DNA of 57,893 bases from Spirochaetaceae bacterium (GTDB lineage: Bacteria; Spirochaetota; Spirochaetia; Treponematales; Treponemataceae). The notes beneath the pieces were generated by a model. It was given only the letters and a program-made list of their open reading frames with translations, had not been told where the DNA came from and did not search any database. Shown here in pieces: positions 17,308 through 24,409 of this stretch (within the stretch, counting starts at the first letter, position 1; every line of letters starts with the position of its first letter). The position numbers and the translations under genes are program-made. The stretch is taken from the NCBI GenBank assembly GCA_017622135.1, contig JAGARR010000051.1, forward strand, positions 1-57,893. The letters are read 5' to 3'.

Positions 17308-17724
17308 TTAATGAGGTGGGTGCAGTCTCAATCGATACCAGATATAGAGAATATATTGATTAGGCCTTGTGCGGAACTCTTCGACCATCTGGTCAAGCCC
17401 GCTGTTTATTTCGCTGACCTCGGATGCACTCAGGCTCTCTATTCCAAGCCGCTTGGCAATGTTATCAATCTTTCGTGTCGACACTCCGTTCAGCCAGCAT
17501 TCCTGCACGACTTGTATCAAAGCGACGGACCCTATAGCCACACCTGTAGCCGGTGCGACTTTGCGAATGGCTCCCTTTGGGGGCTCCAGTCTTGCGGGCA
17601 ACCTCATTTCCATGAAGTTGTCCATTATAATATCCTTTGATTCTGCTATAATTTCCAAGGAATCACTCATAGCACCAATGTGTGATTTCCAGAAGGGATA
17701 GCTACGGTAGAGTTGTTGTACCAC
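17308..17724 (-). pseudogene. IS256/Mutator-family transposase remnant
   Basis: The frame contains a recognisable IS256 central segment: RLPARLEPPKGA, then VQECWLNGVSTRKIDNIAKRLG and ASEVSEINSGLDQMVEEFRTRPN. Intact enzymes of about 400 residues continue with the first catalytic Asp straight after this. Here the reading runs into unrelated residues (YILYIWYRLRLHPPH) and stops, so the catalytic domain is lost. The first ~30 codons upstream may also be unrelated sequence. Confidence 0.78.
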
Positions 17725-18049
17725 TTAACCTTCTCACTGTCAAACTCTTTAACCTTCATGTATTATAAGATGAGTGATATAAGAAGTATAGTAATGATAT
17801 TTTATTTTTGCAAACCTCACTGTACCCATACTGTAGGGCAGCCGTGGATGGGGCCTCATGCTGTCCGCTTGCAGCGGAGGCTATTTTTCCTGATGATAGT
17901 GAGTCCCGCACTGAACGATATAGAGCTTGTCCTCCTTTGTGGTGTATACAAGGGTATTTCCATGGTCAAGTTATGCGGTTTGTCTTGCAAGAGGGCAATC
18001 CTTGTCAACCGCACTGTACCCGTCACCGCAGGGTGACTGTGGGGGCTGG
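17725..18049. other. Intergenic remnant region with copies of a gene 3' end
   Basis: No intact gene is seen in these 325 bases. Position 17815-17853 repeats the last bases of the ABC ATPase gene (18735-18773) with three mismatches in 39. Position 18005-18042 is a third, more degraded copy. The piece between them (17854-18004) reads like eroded coding sequence with no frame I can assign. Confidence 0.65.
17815..17853 (-). repeat. Duplicate of the ABC ATPase gene 3' end
   Basis: This 39-base stretch matches 18735-18773 with three mismatches and includes the copied stop codon. Together with the degraded copy at 18005-18042 it brackets the DNA downstream of the ATPase gene, including the higBA pair. 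Confidence 0.75.
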
Positions 18050-18349
18050 TTAGATTTTCAAAAGAACGGTGTCTTTGAATGGGGAAGCCTTTGAGCAGGC
18101 ACGAATCTCCAATCCCATGCCGAGGTTGTCCAGATAGTCGATGAGGGTGGAAATTTTGATGTCCTTTCTTCCTTCGATTTTTGAGATGGAAGACTGGCTG
18201 AAACTGGTCATTTCAGCCTGGGTTTTATTTTGGCTTTCCCTTAGTTGAGCCAATCGTATGGTCAGTATTTCTTGTTCCGCTTGTATCTGAGCCCGTTTCA
18301 CTGCGTCAGGGTTCATGGTGGACTCCATCATTTTTATTGCGTCTTTCAT
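18050..18349 (-). CDS. higA: HigA-type antitoxin (Xre family)
   Basis: The 99-residue protein has a helix-turn-helix in its middle (residues 35-75: LRESQNKTQAEMTSFSQSSI and SKIEGRKDIKISTLIDYL) and a short C-terminal toxin-binding tail. It neutralises the HigB-like ribonuclease encoded just upstream and should repress the pair's promoter. It starts with an ATGA overlap of the higB stop, with GGAGG upstream, which is tight translational coupling. The toxin-first order is typical of hig systems. Confidence 0.85.
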   Translation of the reverse strand: MKDAIKMMESTMNPDAVKRAQIQAEQEILTIRLAQLRESQNKTQAEMTSFSQSSISKIEGRKDIKISTLIDYLDNLGMGLEIRACSKASPFKDTVLLKI

Positions 18350-18699
18350 TTCACTCCCTCCTCCTCGCGTTGCGCTATAATGCCCTCAGCCTCAGCTATT
18401 AGATTACGGTAGAATCGTTCCTCATTCTTTCCCTTTTTGTCTCCTCCGGTTAGCAGGAAGGCCCTGCGGGCAGGATCAAAGTAATATGCTATTCTCAGCA
18501 CGTGTGCTTTTGTTTGGGCCCTGAGTTCCTTAAGATTTTTATATTTCATTGAGCCCTTTAGAGTGTCGGCATACGGTCGGGGGAGATTGGGGCCGAATTC
18601 CTGAAGCAGCAACACTCGCTGGTAGACGGCCTCCTTGCTCGGCTCATCAAGCCCCATGAACCAAGACTCATATTCTGCAGAATAATCGACACACCACAC
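18346..18699 (-). CDS. higB: HigB/RelE-type toxin
   Basis: The protein of about 117 residues has the Gp49/HigB pattern: WFMGLDEPSKEAVYQRV, FGPNLPRPYADTLKGS, then LKELRAQTKAHVLRIAYYFD and LLTGGDKKGKNEERFYR. Such toxins cleave mRNA on the ribosome. The conserved N-terminus (DYSAEYESWF) shows the start is near GTG 18699. The TTG at 18705 overlaps the promoter -10 box and is unlikely. Only five bases separate the -10 from this GTG, so the leader is very short or absent. The antitoxin follows with an ATGA overlap. Confidence 0.85.
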   Translation of the reverse strand: MWCVDYSAEYESWFMGLDEPSKEAVYQRVLLLQEFGPNLPRPYADTLKGSMKYKNLKELRAQTKAHVLRIAYYFDPARRAFLLTGGDKKGKNEERFYRNLIAEAEGIIAQREEEGVK

Positions 18700-18704
18700 A
18701 ACCA

Positions 18705-18734
18705 ATTATATTCACTTGAGTGAATATTTGTCAA
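18705..18734 (-). promoter_or_regulatory. higBA promoter with palindromic operator
   Basis: On the minus strand TTGACA (18734-18729) and TATAAT (18710-18705) are 18 bases apart. The palindrome ATATTCACT-TG-AGTGAATAT (18708-18727) fills the spacer and enters the -10. HigA binding there would block RNA polymerase, giving autoregulation. Confidence 0.8.
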
Positions 18735-18736
18735 CC

Positions 18737-19639
18737 TCACTGCACCCACACTGTAGGGCGGCCGTGGATGGGGTGGGTGAACACCTGGAAGTGGTGGCCG
18801 TAGGTGTGGTGGAGGTTTTCCTCCGTCATCACTTCCTCCGGGCTGCCGAGAAGTAGTTGGGGTGAGGAGCCGCTGACTGTGGGTTCTTCCGAGCTGGCGG
18901 CAGGCTGGAGTGGCCGCAGCAGGGCCAGCTTTTGGGCAAAGGCGGCGGCCAGGTTGATGTCGTGGATGGACATGAGGACGGCCATGCCACGACCACATGC
19001 CAGCTCCTTGGTGGTCTGCAGCAGGTGGTGCCGCAGGGGCAGGTCTAGGTTGGCAGCAGGCTCATCCAGCAGCAGCAGGGCAGGTTGCTGGCAGAAGGAG
19101 CGGGCGATGCGGACACGCTGGAATTCGCCGCCGGAGAGACTGTGGCAGGGACGGTGCAGCAGATGCTCCAGCTGGAGCTGGCAGGCTGCCTCCTGGGCAA
19201 TGATCTTGTCCGCTTTTGAGTAGATGCCGGTAAAGCCGGTGTGGCAGTAGCGGCCCGTGAGAATCACCTCCTCCACGGTGAAATTCCAGAGGCTGGTCTC
19301 GCTCTGGCTCATGTAGGACACCTGCCGGGCCTTCTCCTTGCTTTTCAGCTGGTGCAGGGGCTGTCCGCCCAGGGTGATGGTGCCGGTGGCCGTAAGGTTG
19401 TAGCGTCCCAGACCCGCCAGCACCGACATGAGGGTGGACTTTCCGCAGCCGTTGGGGCCGCTGAGGCAGATGAAGTCTCCAGAATTGAGGGAAAAACTGA
19501 GGGAATCCAGTACCTGTCGTCGTCCGTACCAGGCGGAAAGCTCCGCTACCTCCAGCAGCTTGTCATTCTTTTGGGGGGAGCTCGATTCCTGCAGCGGCGG
19601 TTTGCAGTCTGGTTGCTGGTGGATTGGCCGCTTACCCAT
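18737..19639 (-). CDS. ABC transporter ATP-binding protein (FecE/BtuD type)
   Basis: The 300-residue protein powers import of an iron-siderophore, haem or cobalamin-like substrate with the adjacent permease. It shows Walker A GPNGCGKST, the Q-loop region (YMSQSETSLW), signature LSGGEFQRVRIARSF, Walker B LLLLDEPAANLD and the switch His in MSIHDINLAA. A ~25-residue extension precedes the ABC domain and a variable tail ends in GRPTVWVQ. The ATG overlaps the permease stop by eight bases, and GGAGGG lies upstream. Its 3' end is duplicated twice downstream (17815, 18005). Confidence 0.9.
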   Translation of the reverse strand: MGKRPIHQQPDCKPPLQESSSPQKNDKLLEVAELSAWYGRRQVLDSLSFSLNSGDFICLSGPNGCGKSTLMSVLAGLGRYNLTATGTITLGGQPLHQLKSKEKARQVSYMSQSETSLWNFTVEEVILTGRYCHTGFTGIYSKADKIIAQEAACQLQLEHLLHRPCHSLSGGEFQRVRIARSFCQQPALLLLDEPAANLDLPLRHHLLQTTKELACGRGMAVLMSIHDINLAAAFAQKLALLRPLQPAASSEEPTVSGSSPQLLLGSPEEVMTEENLHHTYGHHFQVFTHPIHGRPTVWVQ

Positions 19640-20642
19640 AGGGCTCCCTCCTTCCCGCCAGCAGCAGGGTTACGAAGAAGGGAGCCCCCGCCAGTGAGGT
19701 CACCAGCCCCACGGGAATTTCAGCGGGAGGAATGAGGATGCGTGCCAGCAGGTCGCAGAGAATCAGGAAGCTGGCTCCCCACAGGATGCTGGCGGGAATC
19801 AGGATGGCGTGACGGGGACTGTGGAGCTTCCGCAGCAAGTGGGGCACAATGAGTCCTACAAAGCCGATGGTTCCCCCGGTACAGACGGCGGCGGCGGCGG
19901 CCAGGGAGCCTGCTCCCAGTGTCAGAGCCTTGGTGGCAGCCAGATTCAGTCCTAGGGATTGGGCGGCGGCCTCCCCGCCTCCCAAAAGATCGAGGCCACG
20001 GGGACAGAGGCACAGGAGAGCCAATGCCGCCAGCGCCACGGGCAGGATGAAGTGCAGCTCTTGCCAGCCCCTGCCATTGAAGCTGCCTAAAATCCACACG
20101 AACATCTTGTACAGCTCCCGGTCCTTCATCAGAACTAGCAGGGAGGTGAGGGCGGAAAAGAAGGCTGAGGCCGCCGTTCCCGTGAGGATGATGATGGTGG
20201 TGCCGCCATAGCGTCCGTGGAGTCGTGCTGCCGCTAGCACCAGGAGGGCGGCGGCCAGGGCACCGGCAAAGGCCAATGCTGGAGTGCCCAGGCTTGCCAG
20301 GGTGGCGGGAAGCAGCGCTGAGGAGACGGCTCCCAAGGCGGCCCCCGACGAGACTCCCATGATGCCGGAATCTGCCAGGGGATTACGGAAGAATCCTTGG
20401 AACACGGCTCCCGCTCCCGCCAGCAGGCCACCGCAGAGTCCTGCCAGTAGTACCCGTGGCAGCCTGATTTCCCGGATGATGGTGGTGGCAAAGGGGGTGG
20501 ATTGCTGCTCTGGTGTGGTGGCTGGAAGGAGAGCTGCCACTATTTCTGTGGAGGAAAAGGCTTCGGTGCCAAAGGCCATGCCCAAAGTCAGGGCGGCCAG
20601 CAGCACCAGCACCGCTAGGCCAAGGACTAGGCCGTCTTTCAA
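19632..20642 (-). CDS. FecCD-family ABC transporter permease
   Basis: The 336-residue protein has about nine or ten membrane segments. FecCD hallmarks are RLPRVLLAGLCGGLLAGAGA, FRNPLADSGIMGVSSGAALGA, and GFVGLIVPHLLRKL (the segment that contacts the ATPase). It is a half-transporter that works as a homodimer with the ATPase at 18737 and the binding protein at 20639. The start is TTG 20642, which overlaps the binding-protein stop as TTGA, with GGAGG seven bases upstream. The DNA is very GC- and Ala-rich. Confidence 0.92.
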   Translation of the reverse strand: MKDGLVLGLAVLVLLAALTLGMAFGTEAFSSTEIVAALLPATTPEQQSTPFATTIIREIRLPRVLLAGLCGGLLAGAGAVFQGFFRNPLADSGIMGVSSGAALGAVSSALLPATLASLGTPALAFAGALAAALLVLAAARLHGRYGGTTIIILTGTAASAFFSALTSLLVLMKDRELYKMFVWILGSFNGRGWQELHFILPVALAALALLCLCPRGLDLLGGGEAAAQSLGLNLAATKALTLGAGSLAAAAAVCTGGTIGFVGLIVPHLLRKLHSPRHAILIPASILWGASFLILCDLLARILIPPAEIPVGLVTSLAGAPFFVTLLLAGRREPYG

Positions 20643-21577
20643 GGGGCGCCCTCCAGCTGGGGTGGCAGTCCGTAGATGAGATCCACCAGCTGCAGGGCCA
20701 TCTCACCAATGCGGGGGCCAGGCCGGGAAAAAAGGTCGCTGTCCACCGGGAAGATTTTTCCATTGGCCACGGCGGGAAGGGTCTGCCAGCCAGCTCGGCG
20801 GGCGATGGTCTGCACTGCCTGCTGGCCCTGGTGGTTGTAGTCTGGGAAGAAAATTACCTGGGGCTGTCCGGCGATGATGCTTTCCTCGCTGACCTGTGGG
20901 TATGCCTGGGGAACCTGGGCAAAGATGTTCTCAAGTCCAATGACAGCCAGCAGGTCGGTGATGAAGGAGTTTTTTCCCGGGGTAAAATAGGGGGCGGCCG
21001 CCACCTCCCAGTACACGGTGTCGGGTGATTCGGCGGTTGCCTTTTCTGTGGCCTGGATTCTGGCCTGCTCCAGCTGCCAGGAGATGGTGTCCAGCAGCAG
21101 CATGGTGTCGTCCATCTTGCCGGTGAATGATCCCAGCATCAGAATTTCGTCCTGGATGTGCTGCACCGACTCGGCATTGGAGACAAAAACCTCGATTCCC
21201 AGGTCTTCCAGGGGCTGGATGAGGTGGTTGTGCATCACCTCTGCAAGGCACACCAGGTCAGGCTTGAATGAGAGAATCCGCTCCAGACTGATGGTCTTGC
21301 CGTCAAAGCCCCCGACGGAAGGAATTGCAGCGACTTCCGGCGGCCAGGTGCAGAAGTCGGTGCGGGCCACAATCATGTCCTGGGCATCGATGGCGAAGAG
21401 GGTTTCGGTAACGGAGGGAACCAGGGAGACAATCCGCTGGCTGAACAGAAAATCCTCGTCCTGGGGGGATGGATTTGCGGGATCGATGGCGGTGGGAAGC
21501 TCTTCCTTGGAACCGAATCCAAAGAGGAATCCAAGACACAGAAAAATGGTCAGGGCAAATGCAAAGGTTCTTTTCAT
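20639..21577 (-). CDS. Periplasmic binding protein of the FecCD-type importer (BtuF/FhuD-like)
   Basis: The 312-residue protein has a signal peptide (MKRTFAFALTIFLCLGFLFG) without a lipobox cysteine, so it should be a free periplasmic protein. The fold signature of the TroA/PF01497 class is visible: RIVSLVPSVTETLFAI, then TDFCTWPP and RILSFKPDLVCLAE, a long central helix (~150-180), and WQTLPAVANGKIFPVD. The ligand cannot be told; cobalamin, haem and siderophores are all possible. No cobalamin riboswitch was seen upstream. TATAAT (21590-21585) with TGT before it lies seven bases before ATG, and there is no Shine-Dalgarno, so translation is probably leaderless. Confidence 0.88.
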   Translation of the reverse strand: MKRTFAFALTIFLCLGFLFGFGSKEELPTAIDPANPSPQDEDFLFSQRIVSLVPSVTETLFAIDAQDMIVARTDFCTWPPEVAAIPSVGGFDGKTISLERILSFKPDLVCLAEVMHNHLIQPLEDLGIEVFVSNAESVQHIQDEILMLGSFTGKMDDTMLLLDTISWQLEQARIQATEKATAESPDTVYWEVAAAPYFTPGKNSFITDLLAVIGLENIFAQVPQAYPQVSEESIIAGQPQVIFFPDYNHQGQQAVQTIARRAGWQTLPAVANGKIFPVDSDLFSRPGPRIGEMALQLVDLIYGLPPQLEGAP

Positions 21578-21584
21578 GTTGGTA

Positions 21585-21593
21585 ATTATAACA
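21585..21593 (-). promoter_or_regulatory. Extended -10 promoter, probable leaderless start
   Basis: On the minus strand TGT-TATAAT (21593-21585) ends seven bases before the ATG at 21577. The transcript would begin at or beside the start codon. Confidence 0.55.
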
Positions 21594-21683
21594 GGTTTTC
21601 TTTGTTAATGCACTCCTTGCCGTGCCAGCAGGATTTTTTATTCCGGGCCTCCTAGGCGGAGCTCTTGAGGACCGGAGTTCTTC

Positions 21684-21881
21684 TTGAGCCACGGGGGTGT
21701 TTTGGCATTTCCCGGGCGGCCTTCCTGCTGGGGCGGCGGATCTGCCTACTGGAAGTTCCGGGTGGGGGACTATCGGCTCATTGCGGAAATCATCGATGAG
21801 CGGGTTATCGTGCTGATGCTAGTGGTTGCCCACCGTCGGGAGGTCTATGCCACCGCCAAGAAGCGGCTCTCGGAAAAGTAG
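21684..21881 (+). pseudogene. RelE/ParE-type toxin remnant
   Basis: The last ~45 codons read YWKFRVGDYRLIAEI and VIVLMLVVAHRREVY, the conserved C-terminal half of RelE/ParE toxins. The N-terminal half with its helical hairpin is missing; upstream codons are out of pattern (SHGGVLAFPGRPSCWGGG only partly fits PRxxGKAL). No antitoxin gene is next to it. It is a decayed toxin-antitoxin locus. Confidence 0.7.
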
Positions 21882-21952
21882 TCCATATAAAACTACTGGC
21901 CGTTGACTGCTCCGGCTGGCTTTACTATATACCCGATAAACTGTAATTTGTA

Positions 21953-22141
21953 TTACTCCCAATATTGAAACTCATATCCATCTTCTGGTTCACCGATAGA
22001 ATAACCCAATACAACAGTTAATCTATCTTTAAAAAGCTGTAACCATTCATCCCATTCTTTTTGTGGCATTTTAGCATATAATTGCAGCCCGCTGGGTTCA
22101 ACTGAACCTTCGATAAATTTGTCAGCTCCCGCCTTGCAATC
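21953..22141 (-). pseudogene. 3' fragment of an AT-rich gene fused to the end of the Fic gene
   Basis: On the minus strand the codons after about 22141 read DKFIEGSVEPSGLQLYAKMP, then QKEWDEWLQLFKDRL and a C-terminus ending GYEFQYWE. This looks like a real protein end, but no start codon with a ribosome site precedes it. Upstream the frame passes into the Fic gene in a different frame. Base composition changes sharply near 22110. It is best read as the tail of a gene whose 5' part was replaced when the Fic gene arrived. Confidence 0.5.
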
Positions 22142-22932
22142 TAACGTTCCATAGATGACTTGTACTCCGCAATTTGTTGCTGCAGGTTTTGGATGTGATG
22201 GGAGAGCATGAATTCCACAAACTCGGCGGGATTTTCCTGCTCCTGGCACTTGGCAAGGGCTTGTATGTATGCTCCCCGGCTTTCCCTTTTGACGATTGAG
22301 GGGACAAGGCCGAACTGCCGTTGAATCATGTTCATCACCAGTCGGGCCATCCGTCCGTTGCCGTCCGCCCATGGATGGATTTCTGCCAGCTGGTAGTGGG
22401 CAAGAAAGCTGTGCCGATACACCTCGGAGATGGCATGGTGGGCAAGTCCTTCCTGCTCCTGGTTCAAATGCCGGCAGAATGCTTCCAGTCTTTCTGGAAT
22501 CTTTTGCCATGCCAGATAGCTTTTCCCGCCACGTCCGGCGCTGATATTTACCAGACGCAGCTGGCCCCTTGCACTGTTGCATTCCCCGCTCATTGTCTTG
22601 TAGCTGCTGCCAGTGCGCTGCACCACAAGGGCGGAAAGCTGACACAGGATTTGTATCGTCCAATCTATTGGTCGGGAGGCCAGGTCAAACCCTCTTTCGT
22701 AGGCAGCCTTTAGGTCAAGGTTCATCAGTTGCTCCATTATGGGTTTTGCACACCCAATTCCTTCGTCCAACAGGATTTGATTTTCAATTTCCGTTACCGT
22801 GGAGCCCTCCAGTGCCGTGGAGTGGGTGACGATGGAGTAGAGATATAATTTTTCATAGTCGATTTGCTGGTCTATGCCCAAGTCCGTGTATTCGCTTATG
22901 GCCTTCTGTAACAGTGACTTCATCCATTCCAC
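22141..22932 (-). CDS. Fic-family protein (AMP transferase)
   Basis: The 263-residue protein carries an intact Fic core, HPWADGNGRMAR (186-197), with the catalytic His186. The alpha-inhibition motif STALEG (38-43, consensus [ST]xxxE[GN]) lies in the N-terminal part, so it belongs to the class whose inhibitory helix is in the same chain. Fic proteins transfer AMP or other groups to Ser, Thr or Tyr; single-chain Fic proteins of this size act on endogenous proteins or in defence. Targets are unknown. An Xre regulator gene lies 52 bases upstream in the same direction and may control it. Confidence 0.9.
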   Translation of the reverse strand: MEWMKSLLQKAISEYTDLGIDQQIDYEKLYLYSIVTHSTALEGSTVTEIENQILLDEGIGCAKPIMEQLMNLDLKAAYERGFDLASRPIDWTIQILCQLSALVVQRTGSSYKTMSGECNSARGQLRLVNISAGRGGKSYLAWQKIPERLEAFCRHLNQEQEGLAHHAISEVYRHSFLAHYQLAEIHPWADGNGRMARLVMNMIQRQFGLVPSIVKRESRGAYIQALAKCQEQENPAEFVEFMLSHHIQNLQQQIAEYKSSMER

Positions 22933-22984
22933 AGAATATACAGACAGTTGTCCACTGTCAAGAAAAGGACAGCCTGGCTTTTGT

Positions 22985-23296
22985 TCACCTCAGTAGCTCC
23001 AGCAGCACCTCCCGTGACCGCTGGGCAATCAGTGCGGATGCCTCCTCTGCAAATCGCAGCCTGTCAAAGCTGACCGCCTCCTCCCGTGGCTCCAGAAAGC
23101 AGTGGGGCTCCACCTGGAGGATTTCGGCAATCTGCTCTATGACGGACAGGGGCGGAATGCTCTTGCCTCCCTCTATCATGTTGATGTAGTTGATGTTTTT
23201 ATCGAGCAGCGAGGAGAGCTTTTCCTGGGAGAGCTTTGCCCTGCGTCTGTAAAATTTTAGATTGTCCCGAAATACCGTTTCCAGAGAAGGTTTCAT
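22985..23296 (-). CDS. Xre-family transcriptional regulator
   Basis: The 103-residue protein has a helix-turn-helix at residues 10-65 (LKFYRRRAKLSQEKLSSLLD and NYINMIEGGKSIPPLSVIEQ) and a short helical tail. It is probably an autorepressor for the divergent region 23297-23429 that also drives the small genes to its right. ATG 23296 has no Shine-Dalgarno. CATAAT lies seven bases upstream, so this may be another leaderless start. Regulation of the downstream fic gene is plausible because they share a strand. Confidence 0.85.
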   Translation of the reverse strand: MKPSLETVFRDNLKFYRRRAKLSQEKLSSLLDKNINYINMIEGGKSIPPLSVIEQIAEILQVEPHCFLEPREEAVSFDRLRFAEEASALIAQRSREVLLELLR

Positions 23297-23350
23297 ACAA
23301 TATATTATGCTGGATTTTCCAAGCTAAAATCATATTATTAAACCATGGAA

Positions 23351-23381
23351 TTGTTGATAGGGAAACCAATATATAATATTG
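23351..23381 (+). promoter_or_regulatory. Promoter and operator for the small-gene cluster
   Basis: TATAAT (23372-23377) lies inside the inverted repeat CAATAT-ATA-ATATTG (23367-23381), with TTGTTG 15 bases upstream. It sits between the divergent Xre gene and the first small gene, so the repeat is a good candidate binding site for that regulator. Confidence 0.55.
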
Positions 23382-23429
23382 TGTTTATGGGATTGATTCC
23401 CAATACATTATATTTTCTGGAGGAAAAAG

Positions 23430-23582
23430 ATGAAGAAGTATGAGGTTGCATTCAATCGGGCTAGCACGCCGAACCACCAATCAACTGCAATTGTCATGGC
23501 CAACTCAAAGGAAGAGGCAAGGGCAAAATTCTTGCGAGGAAACCCAAACTGCAAGGTTGTGGCAGTCTACGAGAAGAAGTAA
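23430..23582 (+). CDS. Small protein, 50 aa, paralogue of the next gene
   Basis: ATG 23430 is preceded by a strong ribosome site (GGAGG, seven bases). The 50-residue product begins MKKYEVAFNRAS and contains VMANSKEEARAKFLRGNP; it is basic and ends in KK. The pattern is short strand, loop, strand, helix, strand (YEVAF ... AIVMA ... KEEARAKFL ... KVVAVYE). I do not recognise the family. The next gene has the same order of features (YKVYY ... SMVFQA ... GEAKALFMA ... YKYISATK), so the two are probably diverged duplicates. Confidence 0.65.
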   Translation: MKKYEVAFNRASTPNHQSTAIVMANSKEEARAKFLRGNPNCKVVAVYEKK

Positions 23583-23594
23583 GGATGGAAGGAC

Positions 23595-23753
23595 ATGGCA
23601 AAGGGGCGGTACAAGGTCTACTACAAGCAGCCTAACGGAGCGGTATGTTCTATGGTTTTTCAGGCGGACTCTGTAGGAGAGGCAAAGGCCCTCTTTATGG
23701 CCCGGTGCATGAATCAGGGATATAAGTATATTTCCGCAACCAAACTGAGATAA
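23595..23753 (+). CDS. Small protein, 52 aa, paralogue of the previous gene
   Basis: It starts at ATG 23595, 12 bases after the previous stop, with GGAAGG upstream. The 52-residue product begins MAKGRYKVYYKQPNG and ends YISATKLR. It shares with the preceding protein the pattern of two short strands, the helix [KG]EA[KR]AxF and a final strand. Function is unknown; small size and position suggest a mobile-element or defence-associated role. Confidence 0.62.
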   Translation: MAKGRYKVYYKQPNGAVCSMVFQADSVGEAKALFMARCMNQGYKYISATKLR

Positions 23754-23767
23754 GGTAGGACAAGAGC

Positions 23768-23986
23768 GTGGGAACAAGTTGGAATGATTTGTCTGAATCC
23801 GAGAAGGCCGAGATGAGAAGTCGGGCATCTTCAATAAGGGATGAGGCTGCTGGTCGTCGAGAGGAATTTGAGGCTAGAGAAAAGGAGAAAAAAATGAACA
23901 ATAAAAGCTCCTTTTTAGAGAGTCTGCTTGCTGGACTGTTCAGAAGCTTGGAGCGCACAGCCAATAACATCTCCAAGCGGAGGTAG
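23768..23986 (+). CDS. Small charged helical protein, 72 aa
   Basis: The probable start is GTG 23768, with AGGA about seven bases upstream. The product is almost all helix: a highly charged region (residues 10-45, many E/R/K) followed by an amphipathic helix (FLESLLAGLFRSLERTA). An internal ATG at 23894 has a strong AGGAG-type site and could give a 30-residue product, so the start is uncertain. It lies 14 bases after the previous gene in the same unit. Confidence 0.5.
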   Translation: MGTSWNDLSESEKAEMRSRASSIRDEAAGRREEFEAREKEKKMNNKSSFLESLLAGLFRSLERTANNISKRR

Positions 23987-24076
23987 GCCGATGGGAGGAC
24001 AATCTGATTTTTTTGTGAGTGGGTTCACGGGAAAATGGATTGTTCTCCAATTTATTTGATTTGTATGGGGTAAAAT

Positions 24077-24247
24077 ATGACGGAAGAAGAACGGAAGGAA
24101 GAAGTCAAAAGACTCCAAAAGGAGTTTAAGGATAATGCAAAAGATTTTCAGAATCAGGCGAAAGGGAAGATTGAGAATAAAGGCTGCCTGGCATTTGTGC
24201 TTGAGTTGCTTGGCGCTCTCATTCTTGCGATTGCCTGTTCGCCATAA
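24077..24247 (+). CDS. Small single-pass membrane protein, 56 aa
   Basis: ATG 24077 has GGGG seven bases upstream. Residues 1-34 are highly charged (MTEEERKEEVKRLQKEFKDN ...), and residues 37-54 are a membrane helix (CLAFVLELLGALILAIAC). Its layout, a charged coiled-coil-like head and a hydrophobic tail, echoes the preceding gene. It may be a membrane-active peptide or an anchor; no family recognised. Confidence 0.55.
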   Translation: MTEEERKEEVKRLQKEFKDNAKDFQNQAKGKIENKGCLAFVLELLGALILAIACSP

Positions 24248-24347
24248 GGTGACATTGCAATGAACGAGCCCTCCCCAAGATGAAGTCCCTTGCCACCCCA
24301 TGACAAAGAAACCTTTCTGTGCCACCGGACAAATTTCCTCGTTTCAT

Positions 24348-24377
24348 ATTGACAAATATCAATGTTATGAGTACAGT
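24348..24377 (+). promoter_or_regulatory. arsR: arsR promoter with ArsR-type operator
   Basis: TTGACA (24349-24354) and TACAGT (24372-24377) are 17 bases apart. The inverted repeat ATTGA-CAAATA-TCAAT (24348-24363) covers the -35 box. ArsR-family repressors commonly bind such AT-rich dyads, so autoregulation is likely. Confidence 0.7.
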
Positions 24378-24409
24378 AATATCGATAATAATCAATGTGA
24401 GGTCCGTAC

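Noticed and set aside
21578..21700. Cobalamin riboswitch upstream of the first importer operon
   Set aside because: No B12-box sequence or long structured leader is visible; the promoter lies directly at the start codon.
21953..22663. 236-codon minus-strand frame read as one gene
   Set aside because: Its first two thirds are an out-of-frame shadow of the Fic gene; only the last ~60 codons look like real protein.
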